Program-made: the position numbers and the translations under genes
Assembly: GCA_031291235.1 (NCBI GenBank)
Contig: JARLJL010000002.1
Span: forward strand, 1 to 64,000
From: Sulfuriferula sp.
GTDB lineage: Bacteria; Pseudomonadota; Gammaproteobacteria; Burkholderiales; Sulfuriferulaceae
Length of the DNA: 64,000 bases
Direction of reading: 5' to 3'
Notes under the pieces: generated by a model
Seen by the model: only the letters and a program-made list of their open reading frames with translations
Database searches by the model: none
Told to the model about the DNA's origin: nothing
In this document: in pieces, positions 42,851 through 52,298 of the stretch
Numbering within the stretch: the first letter of the stretch is position 1
How the letters are laid out: each line of letters starts with the position of its first letter

Positions 42851-44212
42851 ATGAAACGGTGGATAGTAACAGGACTGATGTGTTGGGCATTGCCGGCAGC
42901 GGCTGCAGTGCAGCAGTTCCAGCTGGATAACGGGCTCAAAGTGATCGTGCAGGAAGATCATCGCGCACCGATAGTCGTGTCGCAGTTGTGGTACCGGGCG
43001 GGCAGCATGGATGAGTTCAATGGTACAACCGGTCTTGCGCATATGCTGGAACATTTGATGTTCAAAGGCACCAAGGCAGTACCTGACGGGCAGTTCTCCA
43101 AGCTGATTGCGGCCGCAGGCGGGCGTGAGAATGCATTTACCACGACGGACTATACGGTTTATTTTGAACAGCTGCAGAAGGACCGGCTGGAACTGGCGTT
43201 TAAACTGGAAGCCGATCGCATGCAGAATCTGACGCTATCCGCGGACGATTTCGTCAAGGAAAATCAGGTGGTCAGGGAAGAGCGGCGCATGCGTACCGAC
43301 GATCAGCCGCAAGCGCGGGTATACGAAGATATGATGTCGGTGGCCTTTCAGGAACATCCGTATCGGCGGCCGGTGATCGGCTGGATGAACGATCTGGAAC
43401 ACATGACCGTGGATGATGCGCGCGGCTGGTATCAGCGCTGGTATGCGCCGAACAACGCCACGCTGGTGGTGGTTGGCGATGTCAATGCAGATGTAGTCAA
43501 GGATCTGGCAGCGCGCTATTTCGGTGTCGTTCCTGCCAAAACGCTGCCCGATCGCAAGATACAGATCGAGCCGGTACAGACGGGCATTAAACGCGTGAAC
43601 GTCAAGGCGCCGGCAAAAGTCCCTTATTTGCTGATGGGCTATCATGTGCCGGTATTGCACGATGCCGAACATGACTGGGAGCCTTATGCGCTTGAAGTAT
43701 TGGCCGGCGTGCTGGACGGCAACGAAGCCGCGCGTCTGGGCCGGATCGTGGTGCGCGAACAGGGAGTCGCTACTCAGGCAGGTGCCAGCTACGATCTGGT
43801 GGCGCGCGGGCCGGGTATGTTCATGCTGGATGGTACGCCCGCACAGGGTAAAACCGTGGCCGATCTGGAGACGGCGTTGCGTGCCCAGGTACAGTCCATT
43901 ATTCAAAATGGGGTCAATCCCGACGAGTTGAAACGGGTGAAAGCCCAGGTTATTGCTGCGAATGTCTATCAGCGCGATTCGACGTTTTATCAGGCCATGC
44001 TGCTCGGCGAATACGTAACCGACGGTTTGCCGGTTTCCGCGGTAGCCGATCATGTGGCCAGGGTTCAGGCGATTAGTGCTGCGCAAGTACAGGCGGTAGC
44101 GCAAAAGTATCTGATTGACGATGCCTTGACCATCGCCACGCTGGATCCGCAACCGTTAACCGACAAACAACCGCCGCAGCTACCTGTTGCAGGTTCGCGT
44201 CATTTGAACTGA
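42851..44212 (+). CDS. M16 family zinc peptidase (active-type subunit)
   Basis: 453 aa with a signal peptide (KRWIVTGLMCWALPAAAA), so periplasmic. The inverted zinc motif HxxEH is in HMLEHLMFKG (His64, Glu67, His68), and the distal Glu about 76 residues later falls in VVREERRMRTDDQ (143-144). The second half is the inactive M16 repeat. It pairs with the next gene, 10 bp downstream, as in bacterial two-component M16 peptidases. Substrates unknown. Confidence 0.9.
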   Translation: MKRWIVTGLMCWALPAAAAVQQFQLDNGLKVIVQEDHRAPIVVSQLWYRAGSMDEFNGTTGLAHMLEHLMFKGTKAVPDGQFSKLIAAAGGRENAFTTTDYTVYFEQLQKDRLELAFKLEADRMQNLTLSADDFVKENQVVREERRMRTDDQPQARVYEDMMSVAFQEHPYRRPVIGWMNDLEHMTVDDARGWYQRWYAPNNATLVVVGDVNADVVKDLAARYFGVVPAKTLPDRKIQIEPVQTGIKRVNVKAPAKVPYLLMGYHVPVLHDAEHDWEPYALEVLAGVLDGNEAARLGRIVVREQGVATQAGASYDLVARGPGMFMLDGTPAQGKTVADLETALRAQVQSIIQNGVNPDELKRVKAQVIAANVYQRDSTFYQAMLLGEYVTDGLPVSAVADHVARVQAISAAQVQAVAQKYLIDDALTIATLDPQPLTDKQPPQLPVAGSRHLN

Positions 44213-44222
44213 GGTAAATTTA

Positions 44223-45536
44223 ATGCGTATATGGACAGTAATACTGGGCTTGTGTGTTAGCGCTCTGGCGCATGCGGGGTTGCCGATACAGCATTGGCAG
44301 CTGGCGAACGGCGCGCAAGTGTATTTTGTGGAAAGTCACGCTTTACCCATGCTCGATGTGAGTGTGGATTTCCCCGCCGGCAGCGCATATGACCCGGCTG
44401 CAAAAGCAGGTCTCGCCGCATTGACGCATCGCATGCTGGATCAGGGAGCGGGCGGTTTGAGCGACAACCAGATTGCTAGCGGACTGGCGGATGTGGGCGC
44501 GCAGTTGAGCGGGCGATTTGATGCGGATCGGGCGGGCGTGACGTTGCGCACTTTGAGTCATGCCGAGGAACGGCATGCCGCATTGTCGCTGTTGACAAAG
44601 GTACTGGACCAGCCTGCTTTTGCCGCGCCTGTCGTGGATCGTGAAAAACTGCGGGTGATCGCAGCCTTGAGGGAATCGGAAGGGCAGCCGGCCAGCCTGG
44701 CAGCGCGCGCGTTTCAGAGCGCAGTATTCGCAAATCATCCCTATGCACATAGAGAAACCGGCGAAATTGAAAATGTGAGCAAACTCACAGCGCCTGATTT
44801 GCAGGATTTTTACCGTACGCACTATAGCGCAGCAGGGGCAGTGGTGGCGTTGATGGGTGATATTACGCGCCAGCAGGCTGATACCATTGCCTTGCAGTTA
44901 ACGGGTGCGCTGCCGTCGGCCGCAATGGCAGCGTCTACGGCGATCCCGCCTGTGCCTGACCTGTCGGCCGGGGTGATGCGTACGATTCCTTTTCCAGCCA
45001 AGCAAAGCCAGATACTGATAGGACAGCCGGGGGTGGCACGCGGAGCGCCGGATTATTATGCGTTGTATGTGGGTAATTACATACTGGGCGGCGGCGGATT
45101 CGATTCGCGATTGATGAACGAAGTGCGCCAGAAACGCGGCTTGGCCTACAGCGTGTATAGCTATTTTATGCCCATGCAGCAGGCCGGCGCATTTCAGATC
45201 GGTTTACAGACCCGGACCGATCAGACCGAACAGGCGCTGCAGGTAGTGCGGCAGACGCTGGCGGATTTTCTGGCTAACGGCGTGACCGAAGATGAGTTGA
45301 CACAGGCCAAGAACAATATCATAGGCGGATTTCCATTACGCATAGACAGCAACAGGGAAATTCTGGAGTATCTCGCGGTGATCGGGTTTTATCATTTGCC
45401 GTTGACCTATCTGGACGATTTCCCCCAGCATGTGGCCGAAGTGACTGCCGAGCAGATCAAGGCTGCATTTGCACGGCATATTCACCCTGATAAAATGGTC
45501 ACCGTGGTAGTCGGTGCGGCGGTGGCGGGTAAATAA
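44223..45536 (+). CDS. M16 family peptidase-like protein (inactive-type subunit)
   Basis: 437 aa with a signal peptide. It aligns with the M16 fold (LPMLDVSVDFPAGSAYDPAAKAGLAALTHRMLDQG; NYILGGGGFDSRLMNEVRQKRGLAYSVYSYF), but the HxxEH motif is replaced by LTHRMLDQG, so it should not bind catalytic zinc. In such pairs this subunit supplies the Arg-Tyr substrate-binding elements (RGLAYSVYSY here). Probably forms a heterodimer with the preceding protein. Confidence 0.88.
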   Translation: MRIWTVILGLCVSALAHAGLPIQHWQLANGAQVYFVESHALPMLDVSVDFPAGSAYDPAAKAGLAALTHRMLDQGAGGLSDNQIASGLADVGAQLSGRFDADRAGVTLRTLSHAEERHAALSLLTKVLDQPAFAAPVVDREKLRVIAALRESEGQPASLAARAFQSAVFANHPYAHRETGEIENVSKLTAPDLQDFYRTHYSAAGAVVALMGDITRQQADTIALQLTGALPSAAMAASTAIPPVPDLSAGVMRTIPFPAKQSQILIGQPGVARGAPDYYALYVGNYILGGGGFDSRLMNEVRQKRGLAYSVYSYFMPMQQAGAFQIGLQTRTDQTEQALQVVRQTLADFLANGVTEDELTQAKNNIIGGFPLRIDSNREILEYLAVIGFYHLPLTYLDDFPQHVAEVTAEQIKAAFARHIHPDKMVTVVVGAAVAGK

Positions 45537-45553
45537 GTTTTGATAGTGAATAC

Positions 45554-46117
45554 ATGAAAGCAGCGCAGCGTAATCGGGTGCGCATCATAGGCGGACAATG
45601 GCGGCGGCGTTTGCTGGATTTTCCGGATGCGGAAGGGTTGCGCCCTACCGCAGATGCGGTGCGGGAAAAACTGTTTAATTGGCTGGGGCAGGATTTGCCA
45701 GGCTGGCACTGTCTCGATCTGTTCGCCGGTAGCGGCGCGCTTGGGTTCGAGGCGGCTTCGCGCGGTGCCGCGAGTGTGGTCATGGTAGAAAGCAATCGTG
45801 CGGCCTGTGCGGCTTTGCGTGCAAATCAGACTATGCTTAATGCAAACAATATTATTCTTGAATGCGCTGATGGGGTAAAATTGCTGACTCAGCAGGCGCC
45901 GGTGTTGACGCAAAGCAAGTTTGATCTGGTGTTGATCGATCCGCCGTTTGCAAGCGGTCTACAGGCGAGCGTGCTGACGATGCTGCCGCCGTTTCTGAAC
46001 GCCGGGGCCTATGTTTATGTCGAGCACGACGGCAGTTTGCAATTGCCTGCAGGCTGGATAGTGTGGCGGGAAGGCCGCGCCGGCCACGCGCATTTTAATT
46101 TGCTGCAGCAAGGTTAA
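45554..46117 (+). CDS. rsmD: 16S rRNA (guanine966-N2)-methyltransferase
   Basis: 187 aa. RIIGGQWRRRLLDFPD, LRPTADAVREKLFNWL, the SAM motif LDLFAGSGALGFEAASRGA and the catalytic DPPF (LVLIDPPFASG) are the RsmD hallmarks. Followed by coaD 17 bp later, a widespread arrangement. Confidence 0.94.
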   Translation: MKAAQRNRVRIIGGQWRRRLLDFPDAEGLRPTADAVREKLFNWLGQDLPGWHCLDLFAGSGALGFEAASRGAASVVMVESNRAACAALRANQTMLNANNIILECADGVKLLTQQAPVLTQSKFDLVLIDPPFASGLQASVLTMLPPFLNAGAYVYVEHDGSLQLPAGWIVWREGRAGHAHFNLLQQG

Positions 46118-46125
46118 CTTGATGA

Positions 46126-46891
<766 letters not shown>

Positions 46892-46898
46892 TCGCCGG

Positions 46899-47525
46899 TT
46901 AATTCAGCAGCGCCATCAGCCATGCACGCAGATCTGCGATTTCATCCATGCTGATTTCGTGTGCCATCGGGTAGGTGTGCATTTCCAGTTGAGTTTGCGG
47001 CAGACGCGTGTAGCTATTCCGGCTCAGGCTGAGCGGGATGACGTCATCGTGATCGCCGTGCGCTGCCCATATGCGTGGCGTGGGATTTATTCCGCCAGAA
47101 AAATGCGGCAAGTAAGCCGATAAGGCAACGATGCCGGCCAGCGGCAAATTCGACGTCAGGCCGCAATGAAGTGCGACCGCACCGCCTTGTGAAAACCCTG
47201 CCAATACTATCTTTTTGCTGTCGATGCCGCGCGCGATTTCGCGTTGAATCAAATCTGTGACCACGGCGTCCGCATTTGCAAATCCGATTTCATCCTGATC
47301 CTGGCTGATGTCGCTGTGGCTGATGTCATACCAGGCCGGCATAACGTAGCCGCCGTTGATGGTGACCGGGCGTGCTTCCGCATGCGGCAGGATGAAGCGG
47401 ATGCCAGGCAGATTCAAGGCTTGCGCGACAGGCGCCAGATCAAATCCGTTCGCACCCAGGCCATGCAGCAAAATGATGCTGGCTTCGGCCGTTCCCGCGA
47501 GCAGTTCTATCGGTGGTTGGGACAT
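46899..47525 (-). CDS. Carboxylesterase/phospholipase-type alpha/beta hydrolase
   Basis: 208 aa. Oxyanion segment IILLHGLGANGFDLAPV, nucleophile in VLAGFSQGGAVAL, Asp in AAHGDHDDVIPL and His in YPMAHEIS form a complete triad. Closest in layout to bacterial carboxylesterase EstB and acyl-protein thioesterases. Cytosolic. The start at 47525 (MSQPPIEL) is 2 nt after the stop of the upstream hypothetical gene, so they are co-transcribed. Confidence 0.88.
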   Translation of the reverse strand: MSQPPIELLAGTAEASIILLHGLGANGFDLAPVAQALNLPGIRFILPHAEARPVTINGGYVMPAWYDISHSDISQDQDEIGFANADAVVTDLIQREIARGIDSKKIVLAGFSQGGAVALHCGLTSNLPLAGIVALSAYLPHFSGGINPTPRIWAAHGDHDDVIPLSLSRNSYTRLPQTQLEMHTYPMAHEISMDEIADLRAWLMALLN

Positions 47526-47527
47526 GA

Positions 47528-47962
47528 TTAACCCGGTGTGTTGAATTGCTGTTGCAGCGCGATGACGCGTTGTCCTGCGGTGGTGTCGGTTTTGCCAGCC
47601 TCGCGCACCGCTGCAGCGTAACCTGTAAAGAAATCCGGTAATGCCTTGACGATCAGTTTTTTGCGCAATCGGCTGGCGCCTTGCACAGGCCATTCGGCAC
47701 GGTAATTGGCTTCTGGAATGGCCGAACAGATTTTCATGCTCCAGCTGGGTTGATGTATCTGCCATTCGTGCGCACGTACTACCATGGCGTGCGCTTTCAA
47801 TGTCTCCACGCCGACATACGGTCCTATGTATTCCACTTGCAAAGCTGAGGCGATGCCCGCGAGCATATTGTCCAGGTGCGTTAATGCATCGTCCAGGGCG
47901 CTGTTGACGGGGACGACATCGCGCCGGCTTTGTTCGGCAAGGTGGCGAATAAAATCTTTCAT
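47528..47962 (-). CDS. Hypothetical protein
   Basis: 144 aa from ATG 47962 (MKDFIRHLAEQ). Not recognised. It is soluble, with no signal peptide or TM; the first half looks helical (VNSALDDALTHLDNMLAGIAS) and the middle holds a Trp-rich stretch (HEWQIHQPSWSM) and a single Cys. The end is Gln-rich. Coding status is supported by tight coupling to the esterase gene. An upstream in-frame ATG at 48007 is less likely. Confidence 0.65.
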   Translation of the reverse strand: MKDFIRHLAEQSRRDVVPVNSALDDALTHLDNMLAGIASALQVEYIGPYVGVETLKAHAMVVRAHEWQIHQPSWSMKICSAIPEANYRAEWPVQGASRLRKKLIVKALPDFFTGYAAAVREAGKTDTTAGQRVIALQQQFNTPG

Positions 47963-48093
47963 GATGTCTGTTAAGTGCCAGAAAATAAAAACAGACAATT
48001 CTACCATATTGAGATGTTTGCTCTAAGGTACTAACTGGTTTATCCTTGTAGGACAAAATTCGTCAGCAATTATTTAACAATGAGAGGGATCCG

Positions 48094-49530
48094 GTGTCGC
48101 AGTCCAATAAGCCAAGCTTGCTGATCGTAGACGATGATCCGTTGATTACCGATACGCTCAGCTTCGTACTGTCGCGTGATTTTGAGGTGTTTGTTGCCGA
48201 TTCCAGAGCGCAAGTAAAAAGTTTGTTGACCCAGCTGGGAAGCCCGCCGCAACTGGCTCTGATCGATTTGGGTTTGCCGCCTATCCCGCATAAACCAGAT
48301 GAAGGTTTTCATCTGATTAGCGATTTGCTGGGCATTGCTCCGAATATCAAGATACTGGTTCTGTCCGGCCAGAACGATGAAATAAACGCGCGTCATGCAC
48401 GGGCATTGGGGGCGAGCGATTTTGTCGGCAAGCCTTGCGAGCCGCAGCAAATCAAGAATTTGCTATTCAGCGCACTCAAGATTCAGGATGTCGAACGCGG
48501 TGCGGTAACTGCAACGCCGCTGGTACAGTGTTGCATAGTCGGTACCAGTTACAAACTGGAAAAACTGCGGCAACAAGTCAGTCAGTATGCCAATGCGCCG
48601 TTTCCAGTGCTGATAGAAGGCGAGTCGGGCAGCGGCAAGGAGTTGGTGGCTGCGGGTTTGCATCAGAATGCGAACCGCGCGCATAAACCGTATTTGGCCC
48701 TCAATTGCGCCGCCATTTCGCCGACGCTGGTTGAGCCGACCCTGTTCGGTTACTGCAAGGGCGCATTTACCGGGGCCGTGAATAGTCGGGCGGGATATTT
48801 TGAGGAAGCCAGCGAAGGCACCCTGTTTCTTGATGAGATCGGTGAATTGCCTCTTGAACTGCAGGCAAAATTGCTGCGTGTGCTGGAAAACGGCGAGTAC
48901 CAGCGGGTCGGCGAAACGCAATCGCGCATTTCGCATGCGCGCGTGATTGCGGCGACCAATCGCGATTTACGCCAGGAAATCAAAGCCGGTCGGTTTCGTG
49001 CCGATCTGTATCATCGCCTCTCGGTGTTTGAAATACGCGTTCCGCCGTTACGGGAGTTGGGGACGGACAGGCTGGAGTTGCTGGAACATTTTCGGCTGTT
49101 TTATGCGCGTGAGGCAGAGATGTCGGCATTCATACTGGATGCGTCGGCGGCCGAGTTGTGGATGGATTACCATTTCCCCGGTAACGTACGCGAGCTGCGC
49201 AATATCGTGATTCGTTTGACGACTAAATATCCGGGGCAGCAGGTTGGGGTGGAACAGCTTGAATCCGAGCTGGATACGGATATCGCACAACCCGATTTGT
49301 TGTTGCCTGGCGACGGCAAGGCGCTATATGAAGTAGCGCGCAAGCATTTGCAGACCATGGCAAATTTTCATCTGGATATCACGTTGAAAGAATGGGAAAA
49401 AAGTTATGTCGATGCCGCATTGGCGCTGACCCACGGCAATTTGTCCAAAGCGGCAAAAATGCTTGGGATCAATCGCACTACTTTATATAGCCGTATGCAG
49501 AATTATCGTCAGGACTGCGAGGTTGTATAG
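48094..49530 (+). CDS. Sigma54-dependent response regulator (PrsR-like)
   Basis: 478 aa. Receiver domain with DDD pocket (12-15) and phosphoacceptor Asp58 in ALIDLGLPP; AAA+ domain with Walker A GESGSGKE (176-183), the sigma54-contact loop GAFTGA (223-228) and FLDEIGELPLELQAKLLR; Fis-type helix-turn-helix at the end (NLSKAAKMLGINRTTLYSRM). The receiver pattern (DLGLPP, then APNIKILVLSGQ and LGASDFVGKP) resembles PEP-CTERM-box regulator PrsR, though no PEP-CTERM protein is seen here. Start is GTG at 48094 with GAGAGGG. It stands at the left end of the pilus genes; sigma54-type promoters at the right end are its likely targets. Confidence 0.88.
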   Translation: MSQSNKPSLLIVDDDPLITDTLSFVLSRDFEVFVADSRAQVKSLLTQLGSPPQLALIDLGLPPIPHKPDEGFHLISDLLGIAPNIKILVLSGQNDEINARHARALGASDFVGKPCEPQQIKNLLFSALKIQDVERGAVTATPLVQCCIVGTSYKLEKLRQQVSQYANAPFPVLIEGESGSGKELVAAGLHQNANRAHKPYLALNCAAISPTLVEPTLFGYCKGAFTGAVNSRAGYFEEASEGTLFLDEIGELPLELQAKLLRVLENGEYQRVGETQSRISHARVIAATNRDLRQEIKAGRFRADLYHRLSVFEIRVPPLRELGTDRLELLEHFRLFYAREAEMSAFILDASAAELWMDYHFPGNVRELRNIVIRLTTKYPGQQVGVEQLESELDTDIAQPDLLLPGDGKALYEVARKHLQTMANFHLDITLKEWEKSYVDAALALTHGNLSKAAKMLGINRTTLYSRMQNYRQDCEVV

Positions 49531-49608
49531 GCTGTATGAGTGTGTTTTTAAAGCACTATGATGTGGTAGCATAGGGATGATCGTTAAATAATATAGGGTG
49601 GCAGGAGG

Positions 49609-51390
49609 ATGCATTCAATAACAAAAAAAGCCGCGTGGGGGATGCCGCTCATATTGGCATTGTCCGGATGTATGCCGCCAAGTACGATCAAACCGTCAGC
49701 CGGTCATATACACGCTGAGGCATTGCCGACGCCGGTAACGGCGGATATCCCGCCGCTGGCAAAAGTGATGCCTGAATTACCGCCGCCGAGACCGCAACAA
49801 ATCACGCCGACCTACACCATCGTCGTAGACAACGTTCCCGTCAGGGAATTGCTGTTTTCGCTGGCACGAGATACCAAATACAATATCGATATCAATCCCG
49901 GGATTACCGGCAACGTGACGCTAAATGCTGTTAACGAGACATTGCCTGCAATACTGGAACGCGTTGCCCGGCAAACCAATATCCGTTATCGGATGGAAGG
50001 CAAAACGCTGTCCATAGAGCCGGATACGCCTTACATGCAGATTTATCGGGTCAATTATGTCAATCTGTCGCGCAACACCGATTCCACTATCGGTGTTGCA
50101 GCTAAAATTGCCAGTACTGGCGGCGGTATCAAGGACAGTGGCGATCAGGAGGGCAATAGTTCCTCGACCACTGTTGCCAGTAAATCCAACAATAATTTCT
50201 GGGAAGTGCTGACCGATAATCTGCGTGCCATGCTCATTGCTACGCGGCTGGCCAACCAGAGACAGGAAGACAAACAGCAGCGCGTAGATGCCGAACGCAA
50301 TGCGCGTAGCGAGCGCTTGCTACAGGCGCAGGCGGTAGCGCATGCAGGTGCGGCAGCGCCGGGATTGTATAAGGAAGTGTTCGGCAGTCCGCTGTATTCT
50401 CCGCAGGCGGAGACGTTGTCGAAGAATGACGTGGTTGTGAATCCGGTAACCGGGACGGTAAGCGTAGTCGGCACCGAACGCCAGCAGCGTCTGGTGCGGG
50501 AGTATCTGAACAGCGTGAATCAGGTCAGTCAGCGACAGGTATTGATAGAAGCCACCATCGTTGAAATAACGCTGAAAGACCAGTACAAGATGGGGATAGA
50601 CTGGCAGCGCGTAGTGGCTAGCGGCGGAGCAGGGTGGTTTTTCAGTACTAACGGTGCGGCTAGCACCAATCTGGCAAATACCCTGACACCGTTTTTCAGC
50701 GGTGGTTTCACCAATCAAAAATATACAGCCACGCTCAATTTGCTGGAATCTTTCGGCAATTTGCGCGTCCTCTCCAGCCCCAAGCTGATGGCCATCAACA
50801 ACCAGACGGCCTTGCTCAAAGTCGTGGATAATCTGGTGTATTTTACAGTCAAGGCCGATACCGTAAGCTCGAACAACAGCGCGCCGGTCACTACTTATAC
50901 GACTACGCCGCAGACTGTGCCGGTCGGTCTGGTCATGAGCCTGACCCCGCAAATTTCCGAAAGCGGCATGGTAACGCTCGATGTACGGCCTACCATATCG
51001 CGCAAGGTCGGCGACGCGGTCGATCCTAATCCCAGCATAGTCGCGCCGCTTACCAATGTTGTCCCTGTCATTCAGGTGCGTGAAATGGAGTCGGTATTGC
51101 AGGTAGGTAGCGGTCAAACGGTGATATTGGGCGGTTTGATGCAGGACGATAGCAATCGTGCCCGCGACGGCATTCCGGGGTTGTCGCGGCCTGAAGGCAT
51201 CGGAGCGCTATTCGGTCAGCATGAGAGTAGTACGCAACAGACCGAACTGGTGATATTTTTACGGCCGACTGTCGTAGCTACGCCGACGCTGGATAGCGAC
51301 GAACTCAAGAAATTTAAACAGTATTTGCCTCGGGTTAATGACGAATTGGGTCAATGGAATGGCCGTAATTCATCGACATCATTGCCATGA
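49609..51390 (+). CDS. mshL: MSHA-type pilus secretin
   Basis: 593-aa outer-membrane secretin lipoprotein (lipobox LSGC near residue 20). A secretin/TonB short N-terminal domain (VDNVPVRELLFSLARDTKYNIDINPGI), an N1-like domain, then the secretin core: RQVLIEATIVEITLKDQYKMGIDW, LRVLSSPKLMAINNQTALLKV and VQVGSGQTVILGGLMQ. It forms the gated outer-membrane pore for the pilus. AGGAGG precedes the ATG. Overlaps the next gene by 4 nt. Confidence 0.92.
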   Translation: MHSITKKAAWGMPLILALSGCMPPSTIKPSAGHIHAEALPTPVTADIPPLAKVMPELPPPRPQQITPTYTIVVDNVPVRELLFSLARDTKYNIDINPGITGNVTLNAVNETLPAILERVARQTNIRYRMEGKTLSIEPDTPYMQIYRVNYVNLSRNTDSTIGVAAKIASTGGGIKDSGDQEGNSSSTTVASKSNNNFWEVLTDNLRAMLIATRLANQRQEDKQQRVDAERNARSERLLQAQAVAHAGAAAPGLYKEVFGSPLYSPQAETLSKNDVVVNPVTGTVSVVGTERQQRLVREYLNSVNQVSQRQVLIEATIVEITLKDQYKMGIDWQRVVASGGAGWFFSTNGAASTNLANTLTPFFSGGFTNQKYTATLNLLESFGNLRVLSSPKLMAINNQTALLKVVDNLVYFTVKADTVSSNNSAPVTTYTTTPQTVPVGLVMSLTPQISESGMVTLDVRPTISRKVGDAVDPNPSIVAPLTNVVPVIQVREMESVLQVGSGQTVILGGLMQDDSNRARDGIPGLSRPEGIGALFGQHESSTQQTELVIFLRPTVVATPTLDSDELKKFKQYLPRVNDELGQWNGRNSSTSLP

Positions 51391-52298
51391 CAAGGTTGTC
51401 CCGAAAATTAATGCATATCGGTTCAGGTCTGATTGCGTCCTGGGCTGCTGCGGCGTTCCTGTTAATGCTGGGTAACGCGCTTGGCGCATATAGCCATGTT
51501 GTACCGGCATTGACATTGATTTCGGCTGCCCGTGCGGCGACACCCATAGCAGAATCGCCATTGTCGGGCGAAGGTAATGCCGTTGCCAAACCTGCTGCTG
51601 CGCCTGTGCCGACGGTACGCTGGGGAGATGGCGTGCTCAAGGAGCAGCAGTATGTACGGCATGCGCCGGCGACGAAACCGCAGCCCGCGATGATGCCGGA
51701 AAAACAACGGCATACGAAACTTGCTGCGAATATGCTGGAATCGGCCTGGCTGGCATATCAGGCCGGCCATTATGACTTGGCGCGCGAACGTTATGTGCAG
51801 GTGCCGGACGGCGACAACAATGTGGACGTGCAGTTGGGGCTGGCGGCAATCGCTGGTAGGCAGAATCGTAACGAATATGCCGTGCGGCACTATCAACGCG
51901 TATTGTCGCTTGATCCGCGCAACGCGACTGCGCTGGCGGCACTGGCAACGATGGGGGACGCGCGCGACGCCGAAGCGATCGAAGCGCAAATCCGGCAAGT
52001 GCTGGAACAACAGCCTTCAGCTGCATTGCAGTTCAGTCTTGGCAATCTGTATGCAGATCAGCATCGCTGGCACGAGGCCGAAACAGCCTATTTTGCGAGC
52101 TATCAGGCCGACAGCCGGAATGCGGATTATGCCTATAATCTGGCAGTGAGCCTGGATTACATGCTGCAATACCCAGCTGCATTGACCTATTACCTGAAAG
52201 CGCAGGCACTGGCGCAGGCAGGGGTTTGGCATCTGGATACAGCGCGCATGGATAAACGTATTCAGCAATTGCAAGGTATCGCAAGGCAATCCAGATGA
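51387..52298 (+). CDS. mshN: MshN-like TPR protein
   Basis: 303 aa. One N-terminal TM helix (GLIASWAAAAFLLMLGNALGAY), a Pro/Ala linker and TPR repeats (AWLAYQAGHYDLARERY, AVRHYQRVLSLDPRNATALAAL, LGNLYADQHRWHEAETAYF). In MSHA loci MshN sits between mshM and mshE; here it directly follows mshL, without mshM. Overlaps its neighbours by 4 nt on both sides. Confidence 0.8.
   Translation: MTRLSRKLMHIGSGLIASWAAAAFLLMLGNALGAYSHVVPALTLISAARAATPIAESPLSGEGNAVAKPAAAPVPTVRWGDGVLKEQQYVRHAPATKPQPAMMPEKQRHTKLAANMLESAWLAYQAGHYDLARERYVQVPDGDNNVDVQLGLAAIAGRQNRNEYAVRHYQRVLSLDPRNATALAALATMGDARDAEAIEAQIRQVLEQQPSAALQFSLGNLYADQHRWHEAETAYFASYQADSRNADYAYNLAVSLDYMLQYPAALTYYLKAQALAQAGVWHLDTARMDKRIQQLQGIARQSR

Noticed and set aside
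46899-48056. A 385-codon frame extending the esterase upstream
   Set aside because: The added part overlaps the hypothetical gene at 47528-47962 and has no protein-like pattern; the hydrolase fold starts at 47525.
48094-49530. PEP-CTERM/exosortase system
   Set aside because: The regulator and kinase look PrsR/PrsK-like, but no PEP-CTERM sorting signal, exosortase or exopolysaccharide gene is in the window.
49531-49608. Sigma54 promoter in front of mshL
   Set aside because: TGGTAGCATAGGGATG has GG but no GC at the required spacing.
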